Of a DNA stretch of 64,000 bases, positions 53,658 to 61,968 are shown piece by piece. Position 1 is the stretch's first letter; each line of letters starts with the position of its first letter. The notes below the pieces were generated by a model that was given only the letters and a program-made list of their open reading frames with translations, was not told the DNA's origin and searched no databases. The translations under genes and the position numbers were made by a program. The stretch covers positions 3,286,001 to 3,350,000 of the forward strand of contig NZ_CDGG01000001.1 in the NCBI RefSeq assembly GCF_000821065.1, given 5' to 3'. This stretch comes from Oceanobacillus oncorhynchi. GTDB lineage: Bacteria > Bacillota > Bacilli > Bacillales > Amphibacillaceae.

Positions 53658-54581
53658 ATGTCAAAAACACTTATTTTCGGACATAAAAATCCAGATACGG
53701 ATACTATTTGTTCCGCATTAGCTTACGCTGATTTAAAAACAAAATTGGGGGAAGACGTAAGTCCTGCACGCTTAGGTGAAGTAAATGGGGAAACAAAATT
53801 TGCTTTAGAGCAATTTGGAGTAGAAGCTCCAGCACTTGTTCAGAAATTAGAAGATGGCGCTGATGTTATTTTAGTAGACCATAATGAATTCCAGCAAAGT
53901 GCTGATAACATTGAAAACGCGGTTATCCACGAAGTAATCGATCACCACCGTGTATCCAATTTCCAAACCAAAGAGCCGCTTTATTTCCGTGCCGAGCCAG
54001 TGGGATGTACCGCAACTATTTTAAACAAAATGTACAAAGAAAAACAAATTGAATTAGATAAACACATTGCAGGATTATTATTATCCGCTATTATTTCCGA
54101 TTCTTTATTATTAAAATCACCGACGTGTACAGAAGAAGATGTAAAAGCAGCGCAAGAATTGGCTGAAAAGGCTGGAGTGGACCTGGAAGAATACGGTTTA
54201 GAAATGTTAAAAGCCGGTGCAGATATCAGTGATAAAACGGTTAAAGAATTGATTACCATGGATGCTAAGGAATTTGCAATGGGCGATGCAAAGGTAGAAA
54301 TCGCTCAGGTAAATGCAGTCGATGTCAGTGAGATTTATCAGCTTCATGATGAATTAGTAAGTGAAATCACGGCAACTGTAAATGAAAAAGGATTGGATTT
54401 ATTCTTGTTTGTTGCAACTGATATTCTAAATAATGATTCCGAAGTATTAGCAGTAGGACCAGAAAAAGCTAATGTTGAAAAAGCATTCCATGCCACTTTA
54501 GATGAAAATGATCGTGCTTTATTAAAAGGTGTTGTTTCCCGTAAGAAACAGATTGTGACAGCTTTAATAGAGCAATTTTAA
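53658..54581 (+). CDS. ppaC: Manganese-dependent inorganic pyrophosphatase
   Basis: 307 residues, family [21 protein letters not shown] at the start, VDHNEFQQS and [14 protein letters not shown] form the DHH motifs, and a C-terminal DHHA2 domain ends with SRKKQIV. It hydrolyses pyrophosphate to drive biosynthesis in the cytoplasm and needs Mn2+ or Co2+. GGGAGG lies before ATG 53658; the reading from 53613 is not supported. It has its own terminator. Confidence 0.96.
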   Translation: MSKTLIFGHKNPDTDTICSALAYADLKTKLGEDVSPARLGEVNGETKFALEQFGVEAPALVQKLEDGADVILVDHNEFQQSADNIENAVIHEVIDHHRVSNFQTKEPLYFRAEPVGCTATILNKMYKEKQIELDKHIAGLLLSAIISDSLLLKSPTCTEEDVKAAQELAEKAGVDLEEYGLEMLKAGADISDKTVKELITMDAKEFAMGDAKVEIAQVNAVDVSEIYQLHDELVSEITATVNEKGLDLFLFVATDILNNDSEVLAVGPEKANVEKAFHATLDENDRALLKGVVSRKKQIVTALIEQF

Positions 54582-54600
54582 AACGGTATATAAAAAAGTG

Positions 54601-54632
54601 AAATCCCCTTACCTGATTGGTGAGGGGATTTT
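54601..54632 (+). terminator. Terminator of ppaC
   Basis: AAATCCCC and GGGGATTT with extra ACC/GGT pairing form the stem; TTTTG follows. Confidence 0.88.
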
Positions 54633-54726
54633 GTTGATATCGATTTACTAGTAGAAGGATGTTGAGCAATTGATAAGAAATTTTAAGCGTTTTGATTTGA
54701 TAAACTGAAAAAGAGGAGGGATTTTG

Positions 54727-55203
54727 ATGAAGGAGGAACCGATAAAAAGAAGGGTAGACACTGCATCAAGAGTGATTATGGCATCCCCACAAACCATTTA
54801 TCAAGCATTTATAAACCAGGAAGCACTGATTTCATGGCTGCCGCCAAAAGGAATGTCAGGTCATGTGGATGCATTTGACCCTAGGCAGGGAGGAACTTAT
54901 AGGATAACTCTTACGTACGAAATGGATAGTGCGCATTCTGGTAAAACTACAGATAATACAGACGTAACGCAAGGCAGGTTTTTGGAGCTGGTTCCAAACA
55001 AGCGCATCGTTCAATCCGTCAATTTCGATTCCGGAGACTCGTTATTTTCAGGAGAGATGATTCAAAAATGGCTTTTTGAAGACGCTTCAGAAGGCACAAA
55101 AGTTACTGTCATTTGCGAGAACGTACCTGAAGGAATACGAAAGGAGGATCATGATATAGGTTTAAAATCCACATTGGAGAATCTTGCTGTCTTTACGGAA
55201 TAA
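54727..55203 (+). CDS. SRPBCC/AHSA1-family protein
   Basis: 158 residues. ASPQTIYQAFINQEALISWLPP at the start and DPRQGGTYRITL, then SVNFDSGDSLF and TVICENVPEGI, are typical of the AHSA1-like (Aha1_N/START) fold. It binds a hydrophobic ligand; no defined reaction. ATG 54727 follows GAGGAGGG. Many copies of this family occur in Bacillaceae; context gives no clue. Confidence 0.85.
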   Translation: MKEEPIKRRVDTASRVIMASPQTIYQAFINQEALISWLPPKGMSGHVDAFDPRQGGTYRITLTYEMDSAHSGKTTDNTDVTQGRFLELVPNKRIVQSVNFDSGDSLFSGEMIQKWLFEDASEGTKVTVICENVPEGIRKEDHDIGLKSTLENLAVFTE

Positions 55204-55251
55204 AAAAAGTAACCATTGTTTTAAATCCTCCCTATAGAAAAATGATAAATA

Positions 55252-55283
55252 AAAAAAGCTGATCAATGATGATCAGCTTTTTT
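55252..55283. terminator. Bidirectional terminator between AHSA1 and csp genes
   Basis: AAAAAAGCTGATCA and TGATCAGCTTTTTT with a four-base loop. Confidence 0.9.
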
Positions 55284-55297
55284 CGATTATCTGCTTA

Positions 55298-55498
55298 TTA
55301 GTTTTTAACAACGTTAGCAGCTTGTGGTCCGCGGTTTCCTTCTTCGATATCGAAAGTAACTGTTTGACCTTCTTCTAAAGTTTTGAAACCTTCGCCTTGG
55401 ATTGCAGAGAAATGTACGAATACATCGTCTCCACCTTCAACTTCGATGAAACCGAAGCCTTTTTCAGCGTTAAACCATTTTACAGAACCTGTGTTCAT
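55298..55498 (-). CDS. csp: Cold shock protein (CspA family)
   Basis: 66 residues. [19 protein letters not shown] and [14 protein letters not shown] carry RNP1 and RNP2, the RNA-binding patches. It binds single-stranded nucleic acid and acts as an RNA chaperone. The gene has a long leader. ACGTGGAGGT lies before ATG 55498. The paralogue number cannot be seen here, so the exact B/C/D name is not given. Confidence 0.95.
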   Translation of the reverse strand: MNTGSVKWFNAEKGFGFIEVEGGDDVFVHFSAIQGEGFKTLEEGQTVTFDIEEGNRGPQAANVVKN

Positions 55499-55644
55499 TC
55501 TTTTACCTCCACGTGCAATTGTTGCACTGTTTATTACTATTTAGTTCAAAGTTAAATTTCAAGACGAAAGATGTATCCCATCCTGTATTTCTACCGAATC
55601 TAAATAAGTATCCTTATTATAGCATCTACAATGATAAAAGCCAA
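55499..55644 (-). promoter_or_regulatory. csp promoter and long 5' leader
   Basis: Minus-strand TTGGCT (55639-55644) and TATAAT (55616-55621), 17 bp apart. The transcript would have about 110 bases of leader before the start codon, as in cold-regulated csp genes. No distinct cold box was identified. Confidence 0.7.
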
Positions 55645-55795
55645 CCTTTTTAGGAAAAAAGTTTCTAAACCTGCTTATACACAAATTTTTTAACCGATTA
55701 TTTTTCTGAAATCACTTAAAGAGCGGGCTTTCCGGCTATTATTAAAAATCAAAATAAATCTGGGTATCTGTCTTGCTCGACTTGTACGTTTATCA

Positions 55796-55804
55796 CATAT
55801 AGTA
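55796..55804 (+). promoter_or_regulatory. Putative sigma-K -10 box of cotD-like gene
   Basis: CATATAGTA matches the sigma-K -10 consensus CATANNNTA exactly; an AC at 55780-55781 lies 14 bases upstream. This fits late mother-cell expression known for cotD in B. subtilis. Confidence 0.5.
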
Positions 55805-55834
55805 AAAAGAGAGAACAAAAAGGAGGAAGAAACG

Positions 55835-56164
55835 ATGCAAGGTAAAGAGCGATTTCATCCGCAGCGATCGAATGAAAAGACCATTGTGCATCCGACAAAG
55901 CATCAATATGTCCACACGTCATCCGAATCTGTTGTTAATCATATTCATCCTGTCCATACAACGTATGTAAATCACCATAGTATAAAAAAGCAGCATCCGC
56001 ACCCGTATGGAAAAAATGCCTTTATGGGCAGACCGCAAATTGGACCACGTCCGCCATTCCCTTCTGCGCCGTTCGCTTTACCAGGACAAATGCCTCCTGG
56101 ACACATGGGAGAAATGAGAAATCACCCAGGCATTCGTCCGCCGAGAAGACCGGGAATGTGGTGA
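55835..56164 (+). CDS. cotD: CotD-like spore coat protein
   Basis: 109 residues, His- and Pro-rich. TIVHPTKHQYVHTSS then VNHIHPVHTTYVNHHSIK match the CotD core, in which HIHPxHTTxVN repeats; the second half (about 66-109) is a Pro/Gly/Arg-rich tail absent from B. subtilis CotD and lacking its Cys residues. It is a component of the spore inner coat. AAAGGAGG is before ATG 55835. The next gene is ypsA, as in B. subtilis, which strengthens the call. Confidence 0.85.
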   Translation: MQGKERFHPQRSNEKTIVHPTKHQYVHTSSESVVNHIHPVHTTYVNHHSIKKQHPHPYGKNAFMGRPQIGPRPPFPSAPFALPGQMPPGHMGEMRNHPGIRPPRRPGMW

Positions 56165-56175
56165 AAATAACAATG

Positions 56176-56196
56176 GGCAGTGCGGACTGCCTTTTT
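56176..56196 (+). terminator. Terminator of cotD-like gene
   Basis: GGCAGT and ACTGCC around GCGG, followed by TTTTT. Confidence 0.75.
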
Positions 56197-56282
56197 GTTA
56201 AACAGAGACAAGCTTTCAAATCAAGTATTCCTGCGTTAAAATAGGAGATAACTTAAGCTTGTAAAGAAGAAAGGATATTACT

Positions 56283-56852
56283 GTGAAAATTTTACATGTA
56301 ACAGGCTATAAGCCGACGGAATTAGGCATCTTCAAAGAAAATGATCCCAGAATTGTTTTTATTAAGGCAGCTTTAGAGAAAAGGCTGCGCACCTTTATAG
56401 AAGAAGGATTAGAATGGATTATTATTTCTGGACAGATGGGTATTGAGCTGTGGGCTGCTGCTGTGATAATGGATTTAAAAGAAACCTATGAGGTACAAGT
56501 AGGTGTTTTTCCGCCGTTTGAAAATCAGGATGAACGTTGGCCGGACCCGATCAAGGAAAAATATGAAGAATTAATGATGACAGCCGATTTTTTCAAACCG
56601 CTGTATAGAGGTGGGTATCAGGGGGCGTACCAATTTCGGGCGAAGGATTTATGGCTGATTGATAAAAGTGATGCTGCTTTACTCCTCGTGGATGAAGAAT
56701 ATCCCGGCAGCGTTCGCTATTTTTATGATGCTGTGAATCGGACGTCCAAGGAGTACCCCGTTTTTACGATTACACCTCAGGACTTAGAGGATGTTGTCGA
56801 AGAACTGCAAATGCAGGACCCCGATTACTGGGATTCTCCGGATAATTATTGA
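56283..56852 (+). CDS. ypsA: YpsA-family SLOG protein (DUF1273)
   Basis: 189 residues. MKILHVTGYKPTELGIF, WIIISGQMGIELWAA and SDAALLLVDEEYPGSVRYF match YpsA, a SLOG-superfamily Rossmann protein thought to bind a nucleotide-like ligand and linked to cell division and oxidative stress in Firmicutes. GTG 56283 follows AAAGGA. Position after cotD conserves the B. subtilis order, although ypsB does not follow here; a SIMPL protein does. Confidence 0.92.
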   Translation: MKILHVTGYKPTELGIFKENDPRIVFIKAALEKRLRTFIEEGLEWIIISGQMGIELWAAAVIMDLKETYEVQVGVFPPFENQDERWPDPIKEKYEELMMTADFFKPLYRGGYQGAYQFRAKDLWLIDKSDAALLLVDEEYPGSVRYFYDAVNRTSKEYPVFTITPQDLEDVVEELQMQDPDYWDSPDNY

Positions 56853-56903
56853 ATGGTACAGCCCTTATACAACATAGGATGGTATGAGGGAGGGATGTTC
56901 GCA

Positions 56904-57569
56904 ATGTATTATACTTATGGACCGCCTAATTATGGGCATAGAATGTATGAGCGACAAAATAATCAGCAGGGGACCATCACGGTCACTGGCGTGGGCACGG
57001 TTATAGTTTCGCCGAGTATTGCCCGTATTCAATTGGTTGTTTCCACCGTCAGCAGCTCTTTAGAGGAAGCGCAGAAAGAAAATACAGGACGAATGAATCA
57101 GGCTCTGGATACCTTGCAGCAAATTGGTGTTCCTAGAGAGCAGATTCAAACTACCAGCTTTTCTGCAAGACCGATGTATAGCTATCAGGATGGCAATCAG
57201 ATATTACAGGGCTACGAGGTTCGAAATGAAATCACTGTAGTTACGGATGATATGGACCGAATTGGAGAAATCATTGATCGTGTCACCGAAAATGGCGTAA
57301 ATGAAGTTGTTTCGATTGAGTTTTCGGTAAATGATCCGGAGAACTTTTATATGGAAGCATTAAGCTTTGCACTTACAGATGCAAAGAAGAAGGCAGAAAG
57401 CTTAGCTGAACAGCTTGGCGCTAATTTAAACACGGTTCCATTAAAGATTAACGAACAGACTGCTTCGCCAGGGGTTGGACCTGCGCAGGTATTCAAGATG
57501 GTGTCTACGCCAATTGAACCGGGAAATCAATCGATAGAAGCACGCCTGGAAGTAGTGTATCAGCTTTAA
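56904..57569 (+). CDS. SIMPL-domain (DUF541) protein
   Basis: 221 residues from ATG 56904, with GGGAGGG 9 bases upstream (ATG 56853 is also in frame but has no site). It begins with a Tyr/Pro-rich segment (MYYTYGPPNYGHRMY), followed by the SIMPL fold: GTITVTGVGTVIVSPSIARI, LQQIGVPREQIQTTSFSARPMY and a conserved C-terminal part. There is no classical signal peptide, so it is probably cytoplasmic or attached to the spore; the Tyr-rich start resembles spore-associated SIMPL proteins. Function unknown. Confidence 0.82.
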   Translation: MYYTYGPPNYGHRMYERQNNQQGTITVTGVGTVIVSPSIARIQLVVSTVSSSLEEAQKENTGRMNQALDTLQQIGVPREQIQTTSFSARPMYSYQDGNQILQGYEVRNEITVVTDDMDRIGEIIDRVTENGVNEVVSIEFSVNDPENFYMEALSFALTDAKKKAESLAEQLGANLNTVPLKINEQTASPGVGPAQVFKMVSTPIEPGNQSIEARLEVVYQL

Positions 57570-57581
57570 GAAAGGAAATAT

Positions 57582-57630
57582 AAAAAAATACAAATCAAGC
57601 ATGTTGAAAGTACTTGATTTGTATTTTTTT
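57582..57630. terminator. Bidirectional terminator after SIMPL gene
   Basis: AAAAAAATACAAATCAAG pairs with CTTGATTTGTATTTTTTT, between convergent genes. Confidence 0.92.
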
Positions 57631-57649
57631 ATTGTAAGCGTGGCATTCC

Positions 57650-57970
57650 CTATATACAAATAGAGATAATGTATAAAATGATTGCCGCTATAAACAGCAG
57701 TCCGTTAATCATTAAAAATAAGCCATAGTATTTTAACATTTCTTCCAAAGCCTGCTTGCTTTTTCTGTCCGACCTCAAAAGACGGCCTGCTTCCATTCCG
57801 CTTTTATACAAATAAACACCCAGCAAAATAGATGCGAGCCCGGGAACAGGCCCGATAATGGACGGGAAATTCTGAATGATGATGAAAATTCCGTACAGAA
57901 TGATGATAATACCGAGAAATTTGCTTAAAATATGAATCCATTTAAAGTATTTTGGGTGCAAGTATTCCAA
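57650..57970 (-). CDS. Small three-helix membrane protein (paralogue 1)
   Basis: 106 residues. Hydrophobic helices ILSKFLGIIIILYGIFIII, GPVPGLASILLGVYLYKSG and YGLFLMINGLLFIAAIILYI, resembling DUF5362-like proteins, but I am not sure of the family. TTG 57970 follows AAAGGAG. It shares the segment (A/G)PVPGL.(S/L)ILLG..L(F/Y)K(S/T)G with the broken gene at 59047-59372. It ends the operon. Confidence 0.75.
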   Translation of the reverse strand: MEYLHPKYFKWIHILSKFLGIIIILYGIFIIIQNFPSIIGPVPGLASILLGVYLYKSGMEAGRLLRSDRKSKQALEEMLKYYGLFLMINGLLFIAAIILYIISICI

Positions 57971-58016
57971 AAAAATGCTCCTTTCCGAAAGTGATGTTTT
58001 TTATTTAACATCTTTT

Positions 58017-59030
58017 CTAAAGCTCCAAATCGCTTAAGTATCCTTCCCCTGTGTGAATATATTGGTATATCTCGTATAAATCCTTATCCAATTTGTTATC
58101 TTTAACGGTTTCCTCCATATTCTCTGACATGTAGTCCGTCGCTTTGAACCATTCCTCATTCTCGAGTGCTCCTTCCGGATAGGGAATGTCAGGGGAGATA
58201 GCGTGAACTTCCTCGAGCCTTTCTATCATTTGATACGTACGCCAACTTGGATATAATTTGATATCCCGCCAGTTCTCTTTCTCTCTTAATAGATTTTGTT
58301 CCTTTATATCTCCATCAATAATAATGGCATATAAATGCCAAAAATCAGATGCTTCTGCGTTTTTATCAAGATCTGGCTCCCATTCTTCAAGATCTTTTTC
58401 TTCCAGAATGTCGGGAATATTGTGGAATGCAGCATTCAGCGGATTTTCCAATCCAGAAAAGGCCCTGTCGATAAAATCCTCTTTGATGGCAGAAGCATAT
58501 AATTCTTCCAATGATCCAATAACGGCTTCTTCGTCTAACCGCTGTAAAACATCACCGGAATATGTAAGAGGATCAAAGCGAAAAACATTTGCTTGACGCC
58601 CGTCATCCAATACGATATTGAGTGCATAATCATTAAAAGAACGTCCTTTGTAGTTTATTTCCTCTATTGTCAGGGATTCCTCTTTTTCCGATATCATGAA
58701 AGCATAAAAATATTCCAGCATTGAAAAATATAATTTGTCATAGCTGTCATTATACGATTCTTCCTCATTTATACAGGTGGAGTAGACGGCGGTTGCGAGT
58801 TCTTCTTCTAAGTTCTCCTTAGAAACCAATACATCCTCATTAAGCTTTTCCTTTAAAGGTTCATACGTATCCCTTTCAAAAAGAGAAACTCTTTCCTCCA
58901 GCGCTTCTTCTGTACCTGCTTCCATAGAGCTGCAATTTACTTCCACGTCAAATGAACTTTCTTCTAGGTTGTCTGTTCCACAAGCTGAGAGGATAATGGT
59001 CAAAATCAGGATAAATGATAATTTTTTCAT
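58017..59030 (-). CDS. Lipoprotein of unknown function
   Basis: 337 residues. Signal peptide KKLSFILILTIILSACG with lipobox LSAC, so lipid-anchored on the outer face of the membrane. The mature part is very acidic and helical, with repeated Glu/Leu stretches (LEERVSLFERDTYEPLKEKL) and an aromatic segment YFYAFMISEK. I do not recognise the family. GAGAGGG lies 7 bases before ATG 59030. It sits between two paralogous membrane-protein genes in one operon. Confidence 0.78.
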   Translation of the reverse strand: MKKLSFILILTIILSACGTDNLEESSFDVEVNCSSMEAGTEEALEERVSLFERDTYEPLKEKLNEDVLVSKENLEEELATAVYSTCINEEESYNDSYDKLYFSMLEYFYAFMISEKEESLTIEEINYKGRSFNDYALNIVLDDGRQANVFRFDPLTYSGDVLQRLDEEAVIGSLEELYASAIKEDFIDRAFSGLENPLNAAFHNIPDILEEKDLEEWEPDLDKNAEASDFWHLYAIIIDGDIKEQNLLREKENWRDIKLYPSWRTYQMIERLEEVHAISPDIPYPEGALENEEWFKATDYMSENMEETVKDNKLDKDLYEIYQYIHTGEGYLSDLEL

Positions 59031-59046
59031 ATTAATTCCCTCTCTC

Positions 59047-59372
59047 CTATGTAATAAAAATAAAAAAGATAAGATAAAACAAAATAATTAAGCTGGCCAA
59101 TATGCTAGTCAGCAGCAGGAACCAAAGATGATTTTTGAAAAATTTTCTAATACATATATTCTTGATGCATCTTTTTTGAGTTCTCCCGCAAACTTTCCCG
59201 TTTTAAATAAAAAGCTTCCTAATATCATCAGGATAAGCCCCGGAACAGGAGCAATAAGAGCAGAAGAAAAACCGGTGAAAAATAGAAGCAATCCATAGAT
59301 AAATAAAATAATTCCGACAAATATTCCCCAAATCTGGATGCGTGTCAGATATTTTTTGTTTAGCGTTTCGAT
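59047..59372 (-). pseudogene. Frameshifted small membrane protein (paralogue 2)
   Basis: Reading from 59372 gives a protein like the one at 57650-57970: TRIQIWGIFVGIILFIYGLL, then IAPVPGLILMILGSFLFKTG and AGELKKDASRIYVLENF. It then hits a stop. Shifting by one base at a run of T (59136-59141 region) restores a third helix (FLLLTSILASLIILFYLIF) and a stop at 59047-59049, giving 108 residues, about the length of paralogue 1. AAGGAGG stands 7 bases before an ATC codon where the start should be. Two defects suggest decay or a switch in a homopolymer. Confidence 0.62.
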
Positions 59373-59470
59373 ACCTATCCCTCCTTATTTTTTGACACAC
59401 CTCTGAATTATTAGTAGATAATGAAACATATTACCATAATTTTGTTTTAAAATGGAAGAGCAGTACTATC

Positions 59471-59492
59471 ATTAAATGAAGTTTCGCTTTAT
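59471..59492. repeat. Core remnant of the interspersed repeat
   Basis: ATTAAATGAAGTTTCGCTTTAT resembles the 3' core of copy 1 (TGAATGAAGTTTCGCTTTAT), differing at few bases. Confidence 0.45.
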
Positions 59493-59529
59493 AATAAAAA
59501 CATCATTTTGTTCAAAGGGAGTGAGCTGT

Positions 59530-60027
59530 ATGAATTACCATGTAAGATTGGCAGAAGAGACAGATATTGGTGCTGTTCAGCGTATTGTTTGCCAAAGCTG
59601 GCATGATACATATGAAGGCATTATACCCAGAAGCATTCAGGATGCATTTTTAAATAAATCATATAGTAATCAAACCATGCTTCAACGTATCGAACTTTCC
59701 AGTCTATATGTTGTGGAGTCGGATAAACGAATAGAAGGGTTTGCGAATTTTAGCCGGGTATCAGAAAAAGGAATCAGTACGCTTTATGCTATTTACTTGT
59801 ATCCGGATACACAAGGGAACGGAATGGGAACAGCGTTATTAGAATATGGGATAGAGGATTTGAAACCTGCGTTTATTCAGCTAAATGTAGAAAAGGAAAA
59901 TGCAAAAGGGATGGCGTTTTATAAAGCAAGAGGTTTCAAGATTATTTCTGAATTCACCGAAGACCTCAGCGGGCACACGTTACATACCTGTACAATGGAA
60001 TTAGAAGTAAATCGTTCCTCTAATTAA
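59530..60027 (+). CDS. GNAT-family N-acetyltransferase
   Basis: 165 residues from ATG 59530, preceded by AAAGGGAG. The acetyl-CoA pyrophosphate loop is YLYPDTQGNGMGTALLEYG; FYKARGFK is the C-terminal motif. WHDTYEGIIP at residue ~25 is common in this subgroup. Transfers an acetyl group to an amine; substrate unknown. No partner gene is seen. Confidence 0.9.
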   Translation: MNYHVRLAEETDIGAVQRIVCQSWHDTYEGIIPRSIQDAFLNKSYSNQTMLQRIELSSLYVVESDKRIEGFANFSRVSEKGISTLYAIYLYPDTQGNGMGTALLEYGIEDLKPAFIQLNVEKENAKGMAFYKARGFKIISEFTEDLSGHTLHTCTMELEVNRSSN

Positions 60028-60096
60028 TCATTAGAACACGCTTCTGATTTTTGCTATACTAAGGAACATAACCGAATTGGAATAGGAGAAGTTGAC

Positions 60097-60948
60097 ATGG
60101 CGACAACACTACTAACTAGAATCAACGAACGGCTCCATCAATTTTCTAAAACTGAGAAAAAGATTTCGAAGTATATTTTACATCATGCAGAGCTTATTCC
60201 AAATATGACGACGAAAGAATTAGCGAATAAGGCGGATGTGAGCGAAGCAAGTGTTATTCGTTTTGCAAAGACAATCGGAATTGGAAGTTTTAAAACCTTT
60301 AAAATTTCCTTGGCACAGGAGTTAGCGGTAACAGATGATTATATCACTGACTTTTCTATTTTACAGAAAAAAGATTCTCCCTATGAATTGTTTCAAAAAG
60401 TCGTTCATGTGAATAAAAATGCGATCGAGCTGACGATGGAATCTTTAGAAAAAAAAGAGCTGGATGATGCAGTCAACGTGCTAAAAAATGCTCGTAAGAT
60501 TATATTTTATGGTGTAGGCGGCTCATCGATTGCTGCGCTCGATGCGGTATATAAATTTACGAAACTCGGATATGAAGTGGAGTTTAATGCAGATTTTCAC
60601 TACATGCTGTCAAAGGTGCCTCATTTTAACAGCCAGGATGTATTTGTAGCCATCAGTATGTCTGGAAAGACGAAGGATGTTTTAGATTTAGCACGATTGG
60701 CTCAAGAAAAAGGAGCTAAGGTTATTGCAATAACGAACATGAATAAGTCCCCGCTATATAAAGAAGCAGATATTCGATTAGCGACACCGAATGTAGAGCA
60801 GGATTTCCGGATTGGAAGTATTACTTCAAGAATGACCCAGCTGACGATGGTAGACAGCTTGTATATCAGTATTTTTAATATCATCGGTGAAAATGTGCTG
60901 GATGAATATCAAGAAGCTAGAGATTATGTTGTGAAATTAAGAAGATAG
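60097..60948 (+). CDS. murR: RpiR-family regulator (MurR-like)
   Basis: 283 residues. N-terminal RpiR HTH (TTKELANKADVSEASVIRFAK) and C-terminal SIS domain (IIFYGVGGSSIAALDAVYKF, VFVAISMSGKTKDVLDLARLA) that binds a sugar phosphate. It precedes murQ and murP and is most probably the MurNAc-6-phosphate-responsive regulator. ATG 60097 follows TAGGAG. Its 3' end holds a small GAAG/CTTC hairpin with T7, a possible terminator overlapping the stop. Confidence 0.88.
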   Translation: MATTLLTRINERLHQFSKTEKKISKYILHHAELIPNMTTKELANKADVSEASVIRFAKTIGIGSFKTFKISLAQELAVTDDYITDFSILQKKDSPYELFQKVVHVNKNAIELTMESLEKKELDDAVNVLKNARKIIFYGVGGSSIAALDAVYKFTKLGYEVEFNADFHYMLSKVPHFNSQDVFVAISMSGKTKDVLDLARLAQEKGAKVIAITNMNKSPLYKEADIRLATPNVEQDFRIGSITSRMTQLTMVDSLYISIFNIIGENVLDEYQEARDYVVKLRR

Positions 60949-60967
60949 CTTCTTTTTTTATCATAAA

Positions 60968-61031
60968 ATGAAATTTAATTTCATAAAATATATAAAACTT
61001 ATTGACTTTTAATTTCAAAAACATTTAAAAT
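60968..61031 (+). promoter_or_regulatory. MurR operator and murQ promoter
   Basis: ATGAAATTTAATTTCAT (60968-60984) is a palindrome with a single central base; a half-site TAATTTCA recurs at 61010-61017 between TTGACT (61002-61007) and TAAAAT (61026-61031). The layout fits repression by the RpiR-type regulator. Confidence 0.6.
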
Positions 61032-61063
61032 AGAGTTATAAGCGAATAGAGGAGAGTGATGAT

Positions 61064-61954
61064 ATGCTCGATAAGTTAACAACAGAAATGCGAAATCAGC
61101 ATTCGATGCATTTAGATGAGATGTCGACAATGGAAATTTTAGAGACAATGAATAAAGAAGATGAGCAGGTTTTAACAGCAATCAAGGAGCAGCTGCCGCA
61201 AATTGAGAAAGCTTCAAAATATGCGATTGAATCGTTTAAGAAAAATGGAAGACTGATTTATGTCGGAGCTGGTACAAGCGGCAGGTTAGGCGTTTTAGAC
61301 GCAGTGGAATGTGTTCCTACATTTGGTACGCCGTCAGAGATGGTTCAGGGAGTTATTGCGGGTGGTATGAAAGCGCTTTACGAAGCCGCAGAAGGTGCGG
61401 AGGATAATCCGGAGCTCGGCGCTGCTGACCTTAAAAACATTCAGCTCTCAGAAAACGATACAGTAATTGGAATAGCTGCGAGCGGACGTACACCGTATGT
61501 TATCGGCGCTTTGCAATATGCTGATTCGAAAAAAGCGAATACAGTCAGCGTATCCTGTAATAAAGATGCTGTCATGAGCCAGTATGCTTCTGTAGCAATT
61601 GAACTGAAAACAGACGCAGAGGTGCTGACTGGTTCTACAAGATTAAAGGCCGGGACTGCTCAGAAAATGACTTTAAATATGATTTCGACTGCAGCAATGG
61701 TAGGCATTGGCAAGGTTTATCAAAACTTTATGGTGGATTTAAAGCCGACGAATGAAAAATTATTGGAAAGGTCTAAACGAAACATAATGGAAATCACTGG
61801 AGCCGACTATGATACAGCAGCCTCCTATTTTGAAAAGGCAAACAACCAGGTGAAGGTTGCGATTGTGATGATACTGCTGGAATGCTCCTATGATGATGCG
61901 GTGAATAGATTGAATAATTCGGATGGATTTGTTCGACATGCGCTGACAAAATAA
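61064..61954 (+). CDS. murQ: N-acetylmuramic acid 6-phosphate etherase
   Basis: 296 residues. LIYVGAGTSGRLGVLDAVEC and FGTPSEMVQGVIAGG are MurQ signature segments of the SIS fold. It splits the lactyl ether of MurNAc-6-phosphate to GlcNAc-6-phosphate and D-lactate. AGGAGAG precedes ATG 61064. It is followed by murP (14 bp) and mupG. Confidence 0.95.
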   Translation: MLDKLTTEMRNQHSMHLDEMSTMEILETMNKEDEQVLTAIKEQLPQIEKASKYAIESFKKNGRLIYVGAGTSGRLGVLDAVECVPTFGTPSEMVQGVIAGGMKALYEAAEGAEDNPELGAADLKNIQLSENDTVIGIAASGRTPYVIGALQYADSKKANTVSVSCNKDAVMSQYASVAIELKTDAEVLTGSTRLKAGTAQKMTLNMISTAAMVGIGKVYQNFMVDLKPTNEKLLERSKRNIMEITGADYDTAASYFEKANNQVKVAIVMILLECSYDDAVNRLNNSDGFVRHALTK

Positions 61955-61968
61955 AGGGAGGGTTTACC

